64,000 bases of DNA from Paraspadella gotoi. Its lineage: Eukaryota > Chaetognatha. Location: NCBI GenBank assembly GCA_051294375.1, contig CM119266.1, forward strand, positions 6,589,431 through 6,653,430, written 5' to 3'. Below, in pieces: positions 25,521-39,692 of the stretch. The translations under genes were made by a program, and so were the position numbers. Numbering within the stretch: the stretch's first letter is position 1; each line of letters opens with the position of its first letter. Below the pieces are notes generated by a model that worked only from the letters and a program-made list of their open reading frames with translations, had not been told where the DNA came from and made no database searches.

Positions 25521-25687
25521 ATTGGTTCCCTCAGAATCGTTCCTCCCCTCCCGATTGGTCGAAAATCTCGAAATTCACGCACGGTAAATATTGCGCGAGT
25601 CAGCGACGCGATTGGTCCATGCCTCTGTGAAACGGCTTCCCATTGGTAGATTCTACCGGCTCGAAGTCACGCGCTCGCGTTTTATAT
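25521..25687 (+). promoter_or_regulatory. CCAAT-box cluster followed by TATA-like element
   Basis: Inverted CCAAT boxes (ATTGG) occur at 25521, 25554, 25611 and 25642, spaced 33, 57 and 31 bp. TTTATAT follows at 25681-25687. The segment is less repetitive and more GC-rich than its surroundings. This is the layout of an NF-Y-type promoter firing to the right. No coding exon follows closely, so it may drive a leader exon or a non-coding RNA. It could be an alternative promoter of the septin locus. Confidence 0.4.
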
Positions 25688-27540
25688 GGATATCATGCCA
25701 CGCGCGGAAGCGACCACCATAGGATCGGAAGCTTTATGCCCTTCGTGGGTCGCTTTTGGTCGGCTTCCCTCTTTTTCATCACATAAATGGATTTTCGCGG
25801 AAAAGGATGTGACCTTCCGATGTTTCGTCGTCAAACGATCTTCGTCGACGTCGTTTTTGTTGTTTTTCAAAACTTCGTTTGTTGACAAAAGGACAAAAAG
25901 AAAATGTTTACAAATTCAACTGATTTTGCCAAAAATATCGATTTTTTCCCTCGGCCTTTCATTTCACATTTCGACGGAAAGAAAATCAGTCCTTTTTCTA
26001 CTGTTTTCGTTGTCGAGGACATTTATGTCCTGTTGATAACTTGTGATTGTGAGATGTGAAAGAGCGTCGAAAATCACTCGCGATTTGCTCTTTTTTTCTT
26101 TGTTCACTTCCATTTGGCATGATCTTTTCTCAAAATAATATTCAATCGCTATTGAGCACTTATACAGTATGTACCTATGATATACTTTAGTAATTGAAAA
26201 ATATGCTGCAATCAGCCACTTTACTCTGTCATGCCAATGCCATTCAACACAATTTATTCTACCCATTTAGGCCTTCATTCCCATTTCGCTCTTCAGCTAT
26301 CAGCTATCAGCTTCAACTATCCCCTGCCATTTCCCAGGCCCAGCGTTTCCCCTGCCATTCCCCTGCCATTTCCCTTTCATATCCCTGATGTTCCCCCGCC
26401 ATTCCCCTTGCCATTCCCCTTGCCATCTCCCACTCGCTCGGAAATTCTTCCTCCGTCGCATCCGGATTAAATCTCGAATTTCTCCTCAGATTTATTTATT
26501 CTTTTTATTTTCTTTTATTCTTTTTTTTTAATTTTATTTCTTTTTTATTTCTATATTTTTTAAAAATTCTTCGCCGTTTGTTTATCTTTGGCCACAATCG
26601 ACTTTGCGCTTTTATTTACAAATTAATCCTCCAGGTTGTTCGCGACGGAAGAAGGATCAGTTGACCATTGCAATGGAAACTTATCGTTGTTATTACTTGG
26701 AATTTCCGGAAAATATTTTCTTTTAAATATTGTTTTTCTATTTACTACTACTTAATCTTAATCATTTTTTTAAATACTATTTTGATTGATTGAACTATTT
26801 TGTCTTCTTTTACTTGTCTTAATAATTACCGAACATTATCTCAAAATTACACACAAAATGAGAAAGACGCCTGCACAATGTTACTTCGATGAAAGTCGAA
26901 ATGAAATTTTACCCGAAATCTAAAAATGAAAGAAAAATATCATTTTTCTTTTTCTGGTTATCAAAGTTTGAGATTCGGCCGCCAAAATCTCACACACAGA
27001 CTCTCACAGACTCACTCAGACTCACGGACACACCCTTCGCCTTTTCGCCCAAAAGACTCGACGAAAACATAAAATTCAGGTTGAATTTGAAAGTAAAAGT
27101 AAAGTAAAGAAATTAAAGCAAATTTTGAAGAAAAAAAATATATGAAAAGGAATATTTTTGATAAAATAAAAAAGGAAGAAATATACAAACAAAAATGACG
27201 AAAGTCAGTACGTAAAAACGAAAAATTTACTCAAAATACAATATAAAATAAAAAAAATAAATATGTAAATAAATTAATAAATTAATGAATTAATTAATGA
27301 ATTAATTAATTAATTTAAAACTGATAAATAAAAGGAATAAAACATCAAAAAACAGGAATTTCTTTTCTCGTCTTTCGAATCCGTTCCACTCCGAATTCCT
27401 AGTCGATGCAGGTTGAAAACTTTGCCGGTGCAAAGGTAAGGTTTTTGCCGGTGCGCAGAAAAGTTTTTTGCCGGTGTAGAGACAATTTTTATCGATGCCG
27501 AAATGTCCCATCGTAGCGGAGACACGGCAGGTGCAAAGAG

Positions 27541-27548
27541 TGAGAGAG

Positions 27549-27631
<83 letters not shown>
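27541..27631. repeat. (GA)n microsatellite
   Basis: About 90 bp of GA with few interruptions. Confidence 0.95.
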
Positions 27632-27634
<3 letters not shown>

Positions 27635-28035
27635 GTTCTGCCGATGAGAGAATTATCCGCCGAAGCGTGAAATGGACCCCCCTCGTAATCTGCCGGTGCG
27701 GCGTTGACGCGGGGTCGGTGCGGCGTCGGCAGGGCGTGAAATGGACCCTCGATCGGATTCAGGATTTCAAAAAGATGTTTATATCTCGTTTCTTGAAGGC
27801 GGCTTCGGCGCTTCGAGTCGTTTTCTTCTTAAAACCACCTTTTAACTCAACTCCTCTTCTTCCTCCTCCTCCTCCTCCTTCTCCTCCTCCTCTTCATTTT
27901 CATCATCGTCTCTTTATCGACATCAAAATATATATACCTTATCTGGTTTCACCTTTGCTGCCTCTCCATCTCAAATTTAAATAAATAAAAATATTAATAA
28001 AAAAAAAAAAATAATCTCAAATTTCTTCACTCTCG

Positions 28036-28083
<48 letters not shown>

Positions 28084-29719
28084 ACTCTGTCTGATATGAC
28101 AGATGAAAACAGTCTACTCTCCAACTCAATTTTTTCCCTCCCAACAATCGAACTGAAAAAAAAAACTCTTTTCGACTTTTTTCTTTCTTTTTTCATTTGT
28201 AATTTTTTTCCACTTTTCTCCTCAGATATTTTTTTTTTCTTTTTCGATTTAAAAAAGTGTTTTTATTAATTTTTTTTTATTTTCCCGCGATGTATGGGGC
28301 GGAAACTTCTTTAAATGAAAAACCTGAAAACCCGGAAAAATTATAAAACCGATCTGAGCTTTAATATTTGCCTACATAAATTGATTTTCCGTTGATTTCT
28401 GTTTCCATATTTAAAGATTTAATCATTTTCGTCGAAAATCCGATTTCGTCAATTGTGAAAATCGCTTCCATAATTCTCTCCTTGTATAATTAATTCTCGA
28501 AACGTGAGTATCGAGCACTATCGATCTCTCTCGTTGTTGTTCAATGTTCATTGTTCAATGTTCAATGTCCAATGGTCCATACATATACATATACAGTAAT
28601 TTTATAAAAAATCGAACAATGTATTGTTTCTTTTTATAACATTACATATTAAATCGCCTTATGGCACACGACTTCTCTTTGGTCTCATCTTGAATTTTCA
28701 ACCGATTGGGTGAGGATTAGTTCATCTCATCTCATCTCATCTCATCTCATCTCATCTAATCGATTTTCGGCTTCAATTCAGATTTGCGCTAATGAGTTTA
28801 AGATTTGCGGGATTTAATAAATTTGGAAAGGGATCATCGGGGTTTGTGAGATTTCTGTGTGTTTGGCTACATTCGGTGGGCAATTACTATTGAGTATGAT
28901 TGTAATTCTGATAATTATATACTTGTCATGGGCAGTAACAAGTTATAAACAAACAATGCTTATTGTCGTTTATATATTTTGATTATTTATATATTTTTTA
29001 TCTAAGAATTCATTACACAATTTATGTATAAATTCAACTTCCCTTATCAGCAATGACCTTTTTCATAGAGAGGGTTTTGTCGCTATTAAGATTCTTCCAA
29101 ATTCTTCCAGCTTTGACCTTTTATTTATTTACAACGAAGAAGCTTTTTTTGGAATTTTTCCCAAAAAAAGCTTTTTTTTCGCACGAGATATTTACTTTAT
29201 TCGTTCAAGTCTTCTTTTGCCCCAATTTTATCGCTATTCTATATTCTATATCTTTTTTCTCTATAAAAATATTGTTCATTTGATTGCAAATTGTTCAATT
29301 AAATTTTTACTTTTCCCCCCAAACTTATTCAACGCACTTGTTTACGATTTCAAATGTTTTCATTTCATCTATCATCGAAAATAGTTTTGTTTTCGTTTCC
29401 CCTCTTGTTTACAATTCAATTTTTTATGAACAACTTTTGTTTACATTTGAAATCTTTTTTTTTTGGTTTTGGATTTGAGAATCAAGATTCATTTCGAATT
29501 AATAAATATTTGCCATAATCAGCTGCGGAAATGTCAAAACGTATTGTTTAGTTTTTTTATTTTACTCGAATTTTTTTATTTCCTGATTTTCATTCGCCCA
29601 AACTAACTTAACTTCAAGTTCAAATTTAATTTTTTTTAAATTCAAATTCTAATTCCTCGAATTTCCGATTCGTATCTTCGGGACATTTCAATTTTCCCAT
29701 CTTTCCATCTCCCATTTCC

Positions 29720-29729
29720 NNNNNNNNNN
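29720..29729. other. Assembly gap (10 N)
   Basis: Ten undetermined bases lie inside a TTCCCATTTCCCATC-type low-complexity tract; the true gap length is unknown. Confidence 1.
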
Positions 29730-29906
29730 TTCCCATTTCCCATCTCCCTTTCCCATCTTCCCATCTCACTTTTCCCATCCTCCCTTCCAATTTGGATACA
29801 TTCCTAATTTTACAAAATCTTCTCTCAGATTTCATCACATCTTTGCAGACGTAGATAGGATTTGCCCTTTGGCACTCATTCTTTTCTTCTATATTAACCT
29901 ACCCTC

Positions 29907-29912
<6 letters not shown>

Positions 29913-29972
<60 letters not shown>
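29913..29972. repeat. (TC)n microsatellite
   Basis: Near-perfect TC tract of about 60 bp. Confidence 0.95.
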
Positions 29973-29974
<2 letters not shown>

Positions 29975-30254
29975 GTCCATTCTCATGACATTATTTTAAT
30001 ACCTTTTCGATTAAGAAAAATTTTTAATAAAATATTTTATAGAATTATATCTATTCCCTTGAGAATAAACTATATTTCGATGCGGATAATAAAAGAAAAT
30101 GAATAAAATGAAATTCTTTACGAAAAAAAAAACCATTTAATCTAACTAAAAAATTATAATAACAAAAGGAATCGATATTTATTTTTTATGTTGTCTCAGT
30201 TTTTAATCTTTTATTTTTTCTTGTACTAATAATCTACTTACTCTTTTCTTTGCC

Positions 30255-30256
<2 letters not shown>

Positions 30257-30344
<88 letters not shown>
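30257..30344. repeat. (CTTT)n microsatellite
   Basis: About 22 near-perfect copies of the tetranucleotide. Confidence 0.95.
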
Positions 30345-30346
<2 letters not shown>

Positions 30347-32569
30347 TTTATTACTTTTTTTATTCTTTTCGTTTTTCTTAATCATGCAAAAGCATGATTC
30401 GCCGAATTTAGTCGTGTGCGCCTCGAGACAGAAAGCCGATTAAATAAGGAGAGAATGCGCGCGACAAGACGACGACGACGACAACGACGACGACGATGAC
30501 CCACTCTTCCCTCAGGTGTGTCCTTTTTATTGGCCTCCTTTTTTTAAAAGAAAATAATGAGAGCTCGAAAAAAAAAAAAACGAACTGAAATATCAGAAAA
30601 AATAAAAACAAGAATCTTAATAAAAACATCGTGTACTGACCTCTAGCGCCATCTGCATTTCACCAGCTCAATTTGGATTTGCCGCTTTTATCTCCATCTC
30701 TCGATCTCTATACGCTATTCGTAATCTATATTCACAATATTTACAAAGTCACGTCGTCGATAAAAAAATGTTTAAATATGTACATCATTTATTCTCCCCG
30801 CGCTTAACATATTTGATTTCGCATCAATTGACTTTGAATTCGTGTTCATGAATATTCCCTCTACTTGAATCCGCATTAGTTTAAAACCGAGATTTTTTTC
30901 TGGCGGAGATCCCAGTTCCCTTTATCCCTTTATCCCAGTTCCCTTTATCCCTTTATCCCATTTTTTCTCTTCTTTTAAATGTTCCCATTAATCACTCGTC
31001 CGTCTGTCTGTCGGTGAATATATACATTTTTAAACTTAATCGTCTTATTTTTTAACTTAATCGCCTCATTCAATGATTTCAGGTAATTGAGTATTTTAAT
31101 CCAGTTTTTGCGGATAAAAGACACGACCTTTAACTTCATATTAACTCCTGGTTGTCACAACTGATTTTATCGCAATTTCCTATCGCACATTCCGTTCGCT
31201 CATTCTAATCCGATCGCATTTGACCAAAACCGAAGAAAAAAGAAGAAAAAAAATCTGATCCAAAATCTATTTGAGTTTCCGATTAGAGAATTTCTTTCGG
31301 TGTCTCGCGTCGCTCGAAATTCTTAGAGAAGAAAAAATATCGATGAAAAAAAATATAAGAAAAAAAGTTGTAATTGTGTGTGGAAAAAGAAGAAGAAACT
31401 CACTATGTTTACGCGAAATTGTGTGTGTGGGGCAGGGGGTGGTGCGAAATTAGGCGTAGTCTTGTCAACGAAGTCGGAACCCCGAGGGATAAACAAGATT
31501 AGATAAAAAAGTAAGAAATGAAGACGTGTTTGGATTTGAGATGGAGTTCCACTTCCGAGCAGGAAACTGGGACTTTTATTGTAGCGGAATCCAAGCTTTT
31601 TTATGTACAGAGATTTTTCGTATTGATATCGTTGAACTTCTTATAGTTATTATAGTTGAACATTTTCTTTATGTTTTTCGTCTGCCTTCGTGGCGTCCAC
31701 CTGGCTCGTATTCTATCTAACGAGCTTCATTACAATTAACTCATTGAATACAATTGATTACAATAAATAAAATGAAATACATAAATAATGAGTAATTAAT
31801 AAATACGATTAACTCTTTCAATCCATGTGCCAATCCAATACTTTCCATCTGTAAATTCGCATGTTACACACATTGACTCTGACTTTTGTCCCTAACCTCA
31901 TTTGTCCTCCCGTTGAGTCTAATTCCAAATCTCAAATCCCAAATCTCACATCCAAAATTTCAAATCTCAAATCTCAAATCCCAAATCCTGAGCCCCCGAA
32001 TATTTGCGGTTTTCATTTCTCAAAAACGAATGAATGAATTCGATGCTCGTTTGGTGATCGGTCGTTGGCGCGCCTCTTTTCTCTTTCACCTCTAAATTCC
32101 AACGAGGAGGATCTGCCCTCTGGACTGAAAGCCAAACCTCTACGACGCTTATGATCAATGCTCTATAGTCTATAGACGGCAAAGATTGTTTTGTTTTGTC
32201 TATTTATAAAAAAAATCAGAAACGAAATGGGAACAGTGAAAACAAGTAGCCTGTCATCCCAACTGTATTGCTGCCCAAGATCTCTTTTAATCCAGTCCAG
32301 TTTTTTCGTGGTTTATATTTAACTACAATATAAATACTATACTACTTTATCTACTTTATCTTTGTAATAATATAATTGTTTTAAAGAAACTGTGTACCGT
32401 TAGTATCTATTGATTGATTAGTTGATTGGTCTAATTGATTGGCTGATTGATTCTTGGAAATTCCACTCGGCGAAGATTTTCTCTCAACTTCCCGATTTTT
32501 TTTTCTTTTTCCTTCAATTTCCTTTTCACATTCGAAAACAAATAAAAAAAAAAGACTAAGATGAGATCG

Positions 32570-32945
32570 AATTTTTTCCCTCTCTTCTCTTTTCCCCTTT
32601 TCTTTCTTTTCCCCTTTTATTTCATTTCCCCTTTTCTTTCTTTTCCCCTTTTCTTTCTTTTCCCCTTTTCTTCCTTTTCCCTTTTCTTTCTTTTTCCCTT
32701 TTCTTTCTTTTCCCCTTTTCTTTCTTTTCCCTTTTCTTACTTTTCCCTTTTTTCTTTTCCCCATTTCTTTCTTTTCCCCTTTTCTTTCTTTTTCCCTTTT
32801 ATTTCTTTTCTTTCTTTTCCCCTTTTCTTTCTTTTCCACTTTTCTTTCTTTTCCCTTTTCTTTATTTTTTCCTTTTCTTTCTTTTCCCTCTTCTTTCTTT
32901 TCCCCTTTTCTTTATTTTCCCCTATTCTTTCTCTTTCCCCTTCTC
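32570..32945. repeat. CCCCTTTTCTTTCTTTT-type minisatellite
   Basis: A unit of roughly 17 bp is repeated imperfectly for about 375 bp, pure C/T on the plus strand. It produces spurious Phe/Leu/Ser and Lys/Glu frames. Confidence 0.9.
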
Positions 32946-33442
32946 TTTTTTGATGAGGGTTAAGATTCAATTACAAAGAATCATCGGTGGCCTTTTAATC
33001 TTAATTAAATTCCCGGATTCTTTTTTATTTTCTTTTTTTTTTTTTAATTATTTTCTCTTTTCTTCGTTTAATTTTTCTCTTCTTTCCATTATCTTTGTCC
33101 TAGGATCTTTCCTATTTGTTTTCCTCATTTTGTACTTTTTATTCTTTCTATTCTCATTCTATAGACTTTTCTTATTTTTATTCTTAACTTCTCTTTTCTA
33201 ATTCTAATTCTCTATTTATTTCAATCTTCTCTCTCTCTCCCCCCCCCCAATATTTTTTTTCACGTCCAAACACCAAAGCAAATTCACCAAATTCCCACCA
33301 ACAACTTTTTGTCATTTTTTTGTCACAAAAATGATAAAATTTCAGGTTTTTTTTCCAAAATCGTTTTCCCGCTTTTTTTCGCCGCCGACGAAGATTCTTG
33401 GAGTCTTCCATCTGTTTTTCTTTCTCTTTCTCTTTTCTCCAG

Positions 33443-33600
33443 CGGATCGTCCGGTGACGCCAAAGATCGAAGGCGTCCGATCCGAAAACGATAGAGTCGC
33501 AAGTGGTACATTTTCCGTTAGCTTGTATGGGATCATTTCCAAGATTGCTCTTAAATCTCATAGTCGCTTGTGTGGCATTCAACGTCGCCTGTATGCTCTC
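33443..33600 (+). other. Candidate exon with strong plus-strand splice sites
   Basis: A long pyrimidine tract ending CTCCAG (33442) precedes this GC-richer segment, and TCTC|GTAAGG follows it. The plus frame is open if entered in phase 1 and leaves in phase 0, the same phase signature as the exon at 38351. Part of the plus product reads DRPVTPKIEGVRSENDRVAS. The minus strand also has an open frame (containing KCTTCDSIVFGSDAFDLW) but with poor donor sites. It may be a coding exon, a leader exon, or a relic on the minus strand. Confidence 0.35.
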
Positions 33601-35148
<1,548 letters not shown>

Positions 35149-35353
35149 ATGTCGTCGACGTCCCCGGCGTCGTCCCCGGCGTCGAACGGCGTCGTCGGCA
35201 TCGGCGCTGCTTCCGGTTTAAGGTCGGGATCGGCGCTGGAGCGTCTCCGCGCCCGGCGCCAAAACGGCGCCTCCGACCCTCAATCCTCGGAAGGCGTCGA
35301 TAGAATCGGAAGTCCGGCGAAGAACGGAGGCGACGGCGACGGCGCTGGCGGAG
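35149..35353 (+). CDS. Short N-terminal exon B1; proposed septin-7 alternative start
   Basis: The exon runs from ATG 35149 (AAG before the ATG, A at -3) for 68 codons plus one base to GGAG|GTAGCG. A second donor, GCG|GTAAAG, ends the exon at 35359 in the same phase and adds two codons. The product begins MSSTSPASSPASNG and contains SALERLRARRQNGASD; it is Ser/Gly/Ala-rich and disordered. Exit phase 1 is exactly what the exon at 38351 needs. Codon style (GCG, GTC, TCG) matches the other coding exons of the window and contrasts with the AT-rich flanks. No protein family is recognised; assignment to the septin locus rests on phase and strand. Confidence 0.5.
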
Positions 35354-35407
35354 GTAGCGGTAAAGCTGAGATTTGGGATTAGAAACCAAGAAGGGCAAAT
35401 CATGTAT

Positions 35408-35411
35408 TAAA

Positions 35412-35456
<45 letters not shown>

Positions 35457-35530
35457 TATAATAATAATAATAAATAATAATAAAATAAATAATAATAATA
35501 ATAATATAATAATAATAATAATAATAAAAA
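35408..35530. repeat. (AAT)n microsatellite
   Basis: AAT/ATA units for about 120 bp with a few interruptions, directly after exon B1 in its proposed intron. Confidence 0.95.
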
Positions 35531-35848
35531 ATAATCTTGAAAACAATCATTTTTAAAAAGAAAAACGCCGGTTTTATTCTTTCTGAAGAATGCCTCTGTT
35601 CTTCCCGTCATTTAATACTATTTTTAATCCTCTTTATTACACCTCTCTTCTCTTTTAATAGACATCTATCACTTTCTTTTTCTTTTTTCTATTTCTCTTT
35701 TCTTTTTCTTTCCGTTTCACCCCTATTAACTTTCTCCCTTTATGTTTATGATCCTTCATCATCCCCAATTTTCGCGGTTAATTTTATCAACAGGAAAAAA
35801 CAAATCTTCTTTTTTCACACTCAGTGTCCTACGCCGTTTGCATTGGAC

Positions 35849-36010
35849 ATCTTTCTTTCTTTCCTTCTTTCTTTCTTTCTTTCTTCTTTCTTTCTTTCTT
35901 TTCTTTCTTTCTTTCTTTCTTTTTCTTTCTTTCTTTCTTTTCTCTTACCTTTTATTCCTTTCTCTCTCATTCTCACTTTTATTTTTTGTCATTTTTACAA
36001 TCTTTTTTTT

Positions 36011-36086
<76 letters not shown>
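35849..36086. repeat. (CTTT)n then (TC)n repeats
   Basis: Imperfect CTTT units at about 35849-35940 and TC tracts at about 36011-36086, separated by about 70 bp. Confidence 0.9.
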
Positions 36087-36147
36087 TTCAAAATTCTTTT
36101 GCGCCTTTGAAATAATAAACAAAATGCAATTAAGCTTTTCCTTCTTT

Positions 36148-36306
36148 TCAACTTGTCGAAATCTTGTGAAGGCCGTCCCGCCTGGAGGCGCCTCCGGAGT
36201 TGATCCCCCCAGTTCGCCGCGAGTTTGAGGCGTCGAAAATCGTCTGCTTGCGTAGGCGACACTTTAAGTCTATTTTTATGGCCGTTTGATTATCGGGTTT
36301 TGGCAT
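36148..36306 (-). CDS. Possible small protein, 52 residues
   Basis: ATG at 36306 sits in CACCATGCC, a good initiation context, and the frame runs to TGA at 36150-36148. The product begins MPKPDNQTAIKIDLKCR and contains FDASNSRRTGGINSGG. Third codon positions are GC-rich in the second half, as in the confirmed genes here, although the surroundings are AT-rich. I do not recognise the family. It could also be the last exon of a minus-strand gene or a chance frame in a small GC-rich island. Confidence 0.3.
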   Translation of the reverse strand: MPKPDNQTAIKIDLKCRLRKQTIFDASNSRRTGGINSGGASRRDGLHKISTS

Positions 36307-38350
36307 GGTGCAGGATAAACAAATTACACCGTCCGTTATTCGAAAATAATAATAAGAAAATGATGCCCAGATTTTCAGTTTAAACTTGCCATTTAAACAA
36401 TCGATCATCATGTTTATTTTAAATAGAATATAAAGATTTATATCAGAATAAGTCGTTAATTCCTTGCCATAAAACCGAAATAAACTTTATATCCCGTATA
36501 TCGGTCAAAGAAATTCCTTCCTCAACTCGGTCACTATCACATCCTCCCCTTAAATATTTTTTTTTTGTCACTAAGATCATTTCCAGATCCTTCGAAATGT
36601 CTGGTTATAAGTTTTCTCTTCTTTCCTGACATAAATCGTTATTTCCGCTGCGTGAGTAATATTTTTTTTTAAAAAAGTACTAACACGAAATCGTGAATGA
36701 GCGTGGAAAAATAAATTTCACAAAAAGAAAGAAAAAAGTGAATTGAATAAAAGAAAAAAGAAAGAAAATTCGATGAGGAATGAATTCGCAGAGAATTCCC
36801 GACAGTTCGAACTCTCCTTTTTTTTCTTTCTTCATTTCCTGTTGTCCGTCAACCATGAGTTTTATTCCCTTTCTTTAACTTTGTTAAAAAAAAGAACCCA
36901 GTCCATCTCCTTAAAAACTCGGTTCGGGGTTGTAAGATCCATCCCTTAAGTCTTAACCCTGATCACTCTGTCCCCTTAAAGATCCTTCCGCTAAAATTAT
37001 TTGCTTTTAATAAAAATTCGTCGCTGAAAAAGTTTTTCGGTTCTCGACGCTTAATTTTTATCGTTCTCGCCTTTCGGGTTTATTCCTAAAATTTTAGCTA
37101 AAGTTGCCAATTATAATTAATATAATTAATGACATCGTTTCTCCATATTACTGGTTTCCCCGCGGTATCTATTTAGTTTAGACTTCTTGGAAGTTGGAAT
37201 TGAGGGAAAAATAAGTTAATTAACCCAAAATGTTTTTTTGCATAAACTAAATAGTAGTTTTAAGGCTGCTTTGAAAATACTTCAAATGTTTGGGCAAGAT
37301 TTAGCGCGAGTTTCATAATAATAGGACATATTTATGTATAGTATTTGGATGAGACTATTTATTCACATCGTTCTTTCGCGATTGATGATTACCCAAAACT
37401 TTCATCAAGACTTTTGACCGAATTCCGGAGATGACTTGAAATATTTACTAGTTATTTCTTTTAAAAACCAAACCCTCAAATTCCCCAACGAGGCGATGGT
37501 TTTCTTTTTCCGCTTCGATAATTTCAAATCGAGACTAAAATCTATTTTTGGCGGAAAAATTCAAATTCCCTCATTCAGAATTTTGTTGATTAACGAAAAA
37601 AAAAATTCTCTTTTGTTATTGAATTTAAAAAAAAATTTTTCTCGTATTGTAATCTTTGGCACTTGATATTTTGTTATCCAATTTTTAAATCTTTTGTTTT
37701 TTTTTTAACTTTTTTTCACAAATTTTCCGCGCGTCTTCAGCGATCGACATCATAATATTTACTCGAGAGTCACGTCTCGTCTCCAGATCACGAGTTTTTT
37801 ACAAAAGAATCACACAGTCCGTATTGCACGTTCTTTTGCTTCGCTTCCCCCCATCTCCCTTTCCTTAACCCCCACCCGCCCCTTAAATCATAACGCCTTT
37901 TCCGTTTTCAACCCTTTCTCTTTCCACCTCTAACCTCCTCCCCCCAACCCTCTCTATCTCCTCTCTAACCTCTCCCCACACCCTCTATCCCATTCCCCTC
38001 TTTTCAAACACCCCCCCCCACTCCTTAAAACTCGAACCAATTCGACTCATTTTTGCTACGAAACTCATTTGTCAATTTCATTTTTTTCCTTCTTTTTTAG
38101 TTCTAAAACAATTTTTTTCTTTTTTTTTTGAGCTCCTAATGTAAATCTCTGCTTGTCTACGCGCAAACAATCATATTTTCAAAAAAAAAAAAATAAAATC
38201 CATTTAAAATTCTAAAACCGGCGTTTTAATTAGAATACTTAAAATATATTAAACTTAATTAAAAAAAAAGATCTCAACATCGCATTGCCCTTTTGTCGAC
38301 ACAAATCTCTCTCGCCACGCGCTTCCATTTTTTTTTTTATTTTCCGCCAG
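36307..38350. other. Non-coding; C/T-rich before exon 38351
   Basis: AT-rich sequence with no supported exon. From about 37840 to 38035 the plus strand is strongly C/T-rich (CCCC, CTCTCC runs), before the acceptor at 38350. Confidence 0.5.
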
Positions 38351-38514
38351 CGGGCGACTCTTCTCCTATCGGCGTAAAAAAATATTCGTTGTCGTCGGCG
38401 GCCGGCGTCACTTCGCCGACGGGTTACACTTCGCGATACAACAGCGCCGCCTCATCGTTCGGCGCCGATAAACCGGCGTTGCCCGAAAAACCGGCGCTCT
38501 CTGAAAAACCCAAA
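38351..38514 (+). CDS. Internal coding exon B2 of the proposed septin-7 form B
   Basis: A T-rich tract ending TTTTCCGCCAG precedes it and CCCAAA|GTAAGA ends it. It is open only when entered in phase 1 and leaves in phase 0. The product includes GVKKYSLSSAAGVTSP, YTSRYNSAASSF and a repeated KPALPEKPALSEKPK, a disordered Ser/Pro/Lys segment. It fits exon B1 upstream (exit phase 1) and exon 48851 downstream (entry phase 0), giving a form of about 637 residues with the septin core. Its GC-rich codons stand out from the AT-rich flanks. Confidence 0.55.
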
Positions 38515-39114
38515 GTAAGAGGTCGGGCCGATCGTGAGGCCACCGAGATTTTTGTACTCGTTTGTAGTAAATCTTTATTAATTTAATTCAAATTGAACGT
38601 AATTTCTTCTATTATCTTTTTTTTTTGTTTAATTTTTTTAAAGTTCACGATTGAAAAACACATCTTAATTTCAAAATGTTAGATTGTTCTTTAAACGCAA
38701 ACAGCTTTGCTCGTAGAGTGAAGCGATCTGGTATGATTTTCGAATTACAGTAACTGACAAGATTGATCATCAACAAATCATAAGCTCTTCAACTCTTTAA
38801 CTTACTTTACTGACAGCTTTTTTCTCCAGATAAACTGAGAGACTCATTTGATTTATTGTCGTTTAATGAGAGTGTTCACTGGCTGAAAGACTTTACTGAT
38901 GGGCTTTGCTGACAACCGCTGTTTGAGAATTTCAACATAGGGTGGATGACTTTGCTAAATAGTTGGAGTGTATTGTTTTTAATTTTTTGTCACAACATTT
39001 TTGGCGTTCTGTATAGAGGAATCGAAATTACGTAGTGAAAAAATTAAACTTATTAATTATTATTCATGAGCCTTAGTCTTAGATTTGGAGGAAAACCAAA
39101 TACTACCAAGTGAT

Positions 39115-39163
<49 letters not shown>

Positions 39164-39238
39164 GAGAGAAAGAGAGAGAGAGAAAGAGAGAAAGAGAGAG
39201 AGAGAGAGAGAAAGAGAGAAAGAGAGAGAGAGAGAGAG
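39115..39238. repeat. (GA)n with GAAA interruptions
   Basis: GA tract of about 120 bp broken by regularly spaced AAAG units. Confidence 0.95.
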
Positions 39239-39640
39239 TTTATTAAACGTCAACCAAAAACACTGCACAGATCACGGCTGGTGAACGATGATGAGCCTGT
39301 GATCCTCGTGATCTTCTGGAATTTTTTTTCTTTAAAAAATTAATTAAACTGGATCTTGAATTTTGAAAAAAAATAATTCTGGAATATTTAATGCAGAATC
39401 CGTGGGAAGAAAAATGAATTTTGGCGCCAAATTTACCGGATTTTTTATTCGTTGGATCTCAGGGAAAAAAGAGAGAAAAAAATTCTTCAAAGTTTTGATT
39501 AATAAAGAAAACTTTTAATCGAAAAGAAAAATGTAAAGTAAACTTAGCACCAATGAGCTTCTAGTAGTTGTAGTATTTATATCATTAGTCTTAGTTAGCA
39601 CTTATTTATACCTCGTTCTAAATTCTATTTACTGACATTC

Positions 39641-39692
39641 TCTATCATTTTTCTTTTTCCCCTTTTCACCCGTCTCTCCGCAACAGGTAAGT
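39641..39692 (+). promoter_or_regulatory. Candidate recursive splice site (ratchet point) 2
   Basis: A strong pyrimidine tract leads to CAACAG directly followed by GTAAGT (AG|GT at 39686/39687). It shares the 11-base core AACAGGTAAGT with the site at 12244 and lies in the same proposed plus-strand intron. Function is inferred. Confidence 0.45.

Larger units (their letters stand above)
25690..33442. other. Long non-coding stretch with scattered microsatellites
   Basis: No supported gene is seen. Contents include CCATTCCCCTGCC-type short tandem units at 26320-26430 and TTTTGCCGGTG units at 27420-27480. There are also a GA tract (27541-27631), CATCT units (28722-28758), a sequence gap at 29720, a TC tract (29913-29972), a CTTT tract (30257-30344) and a 24-bp tandem at 30909-30960. 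Confidence 0.5.

Noticed and set aside
11830-31095. AG|GTAATT junctions near 11842 and 31080 and AG|GTAACG near 24900
   Set aside because: Possible weak recursive sites, but the donor halves are poor and such junctions are expected by chance in this much AT/CT-rich sequence.
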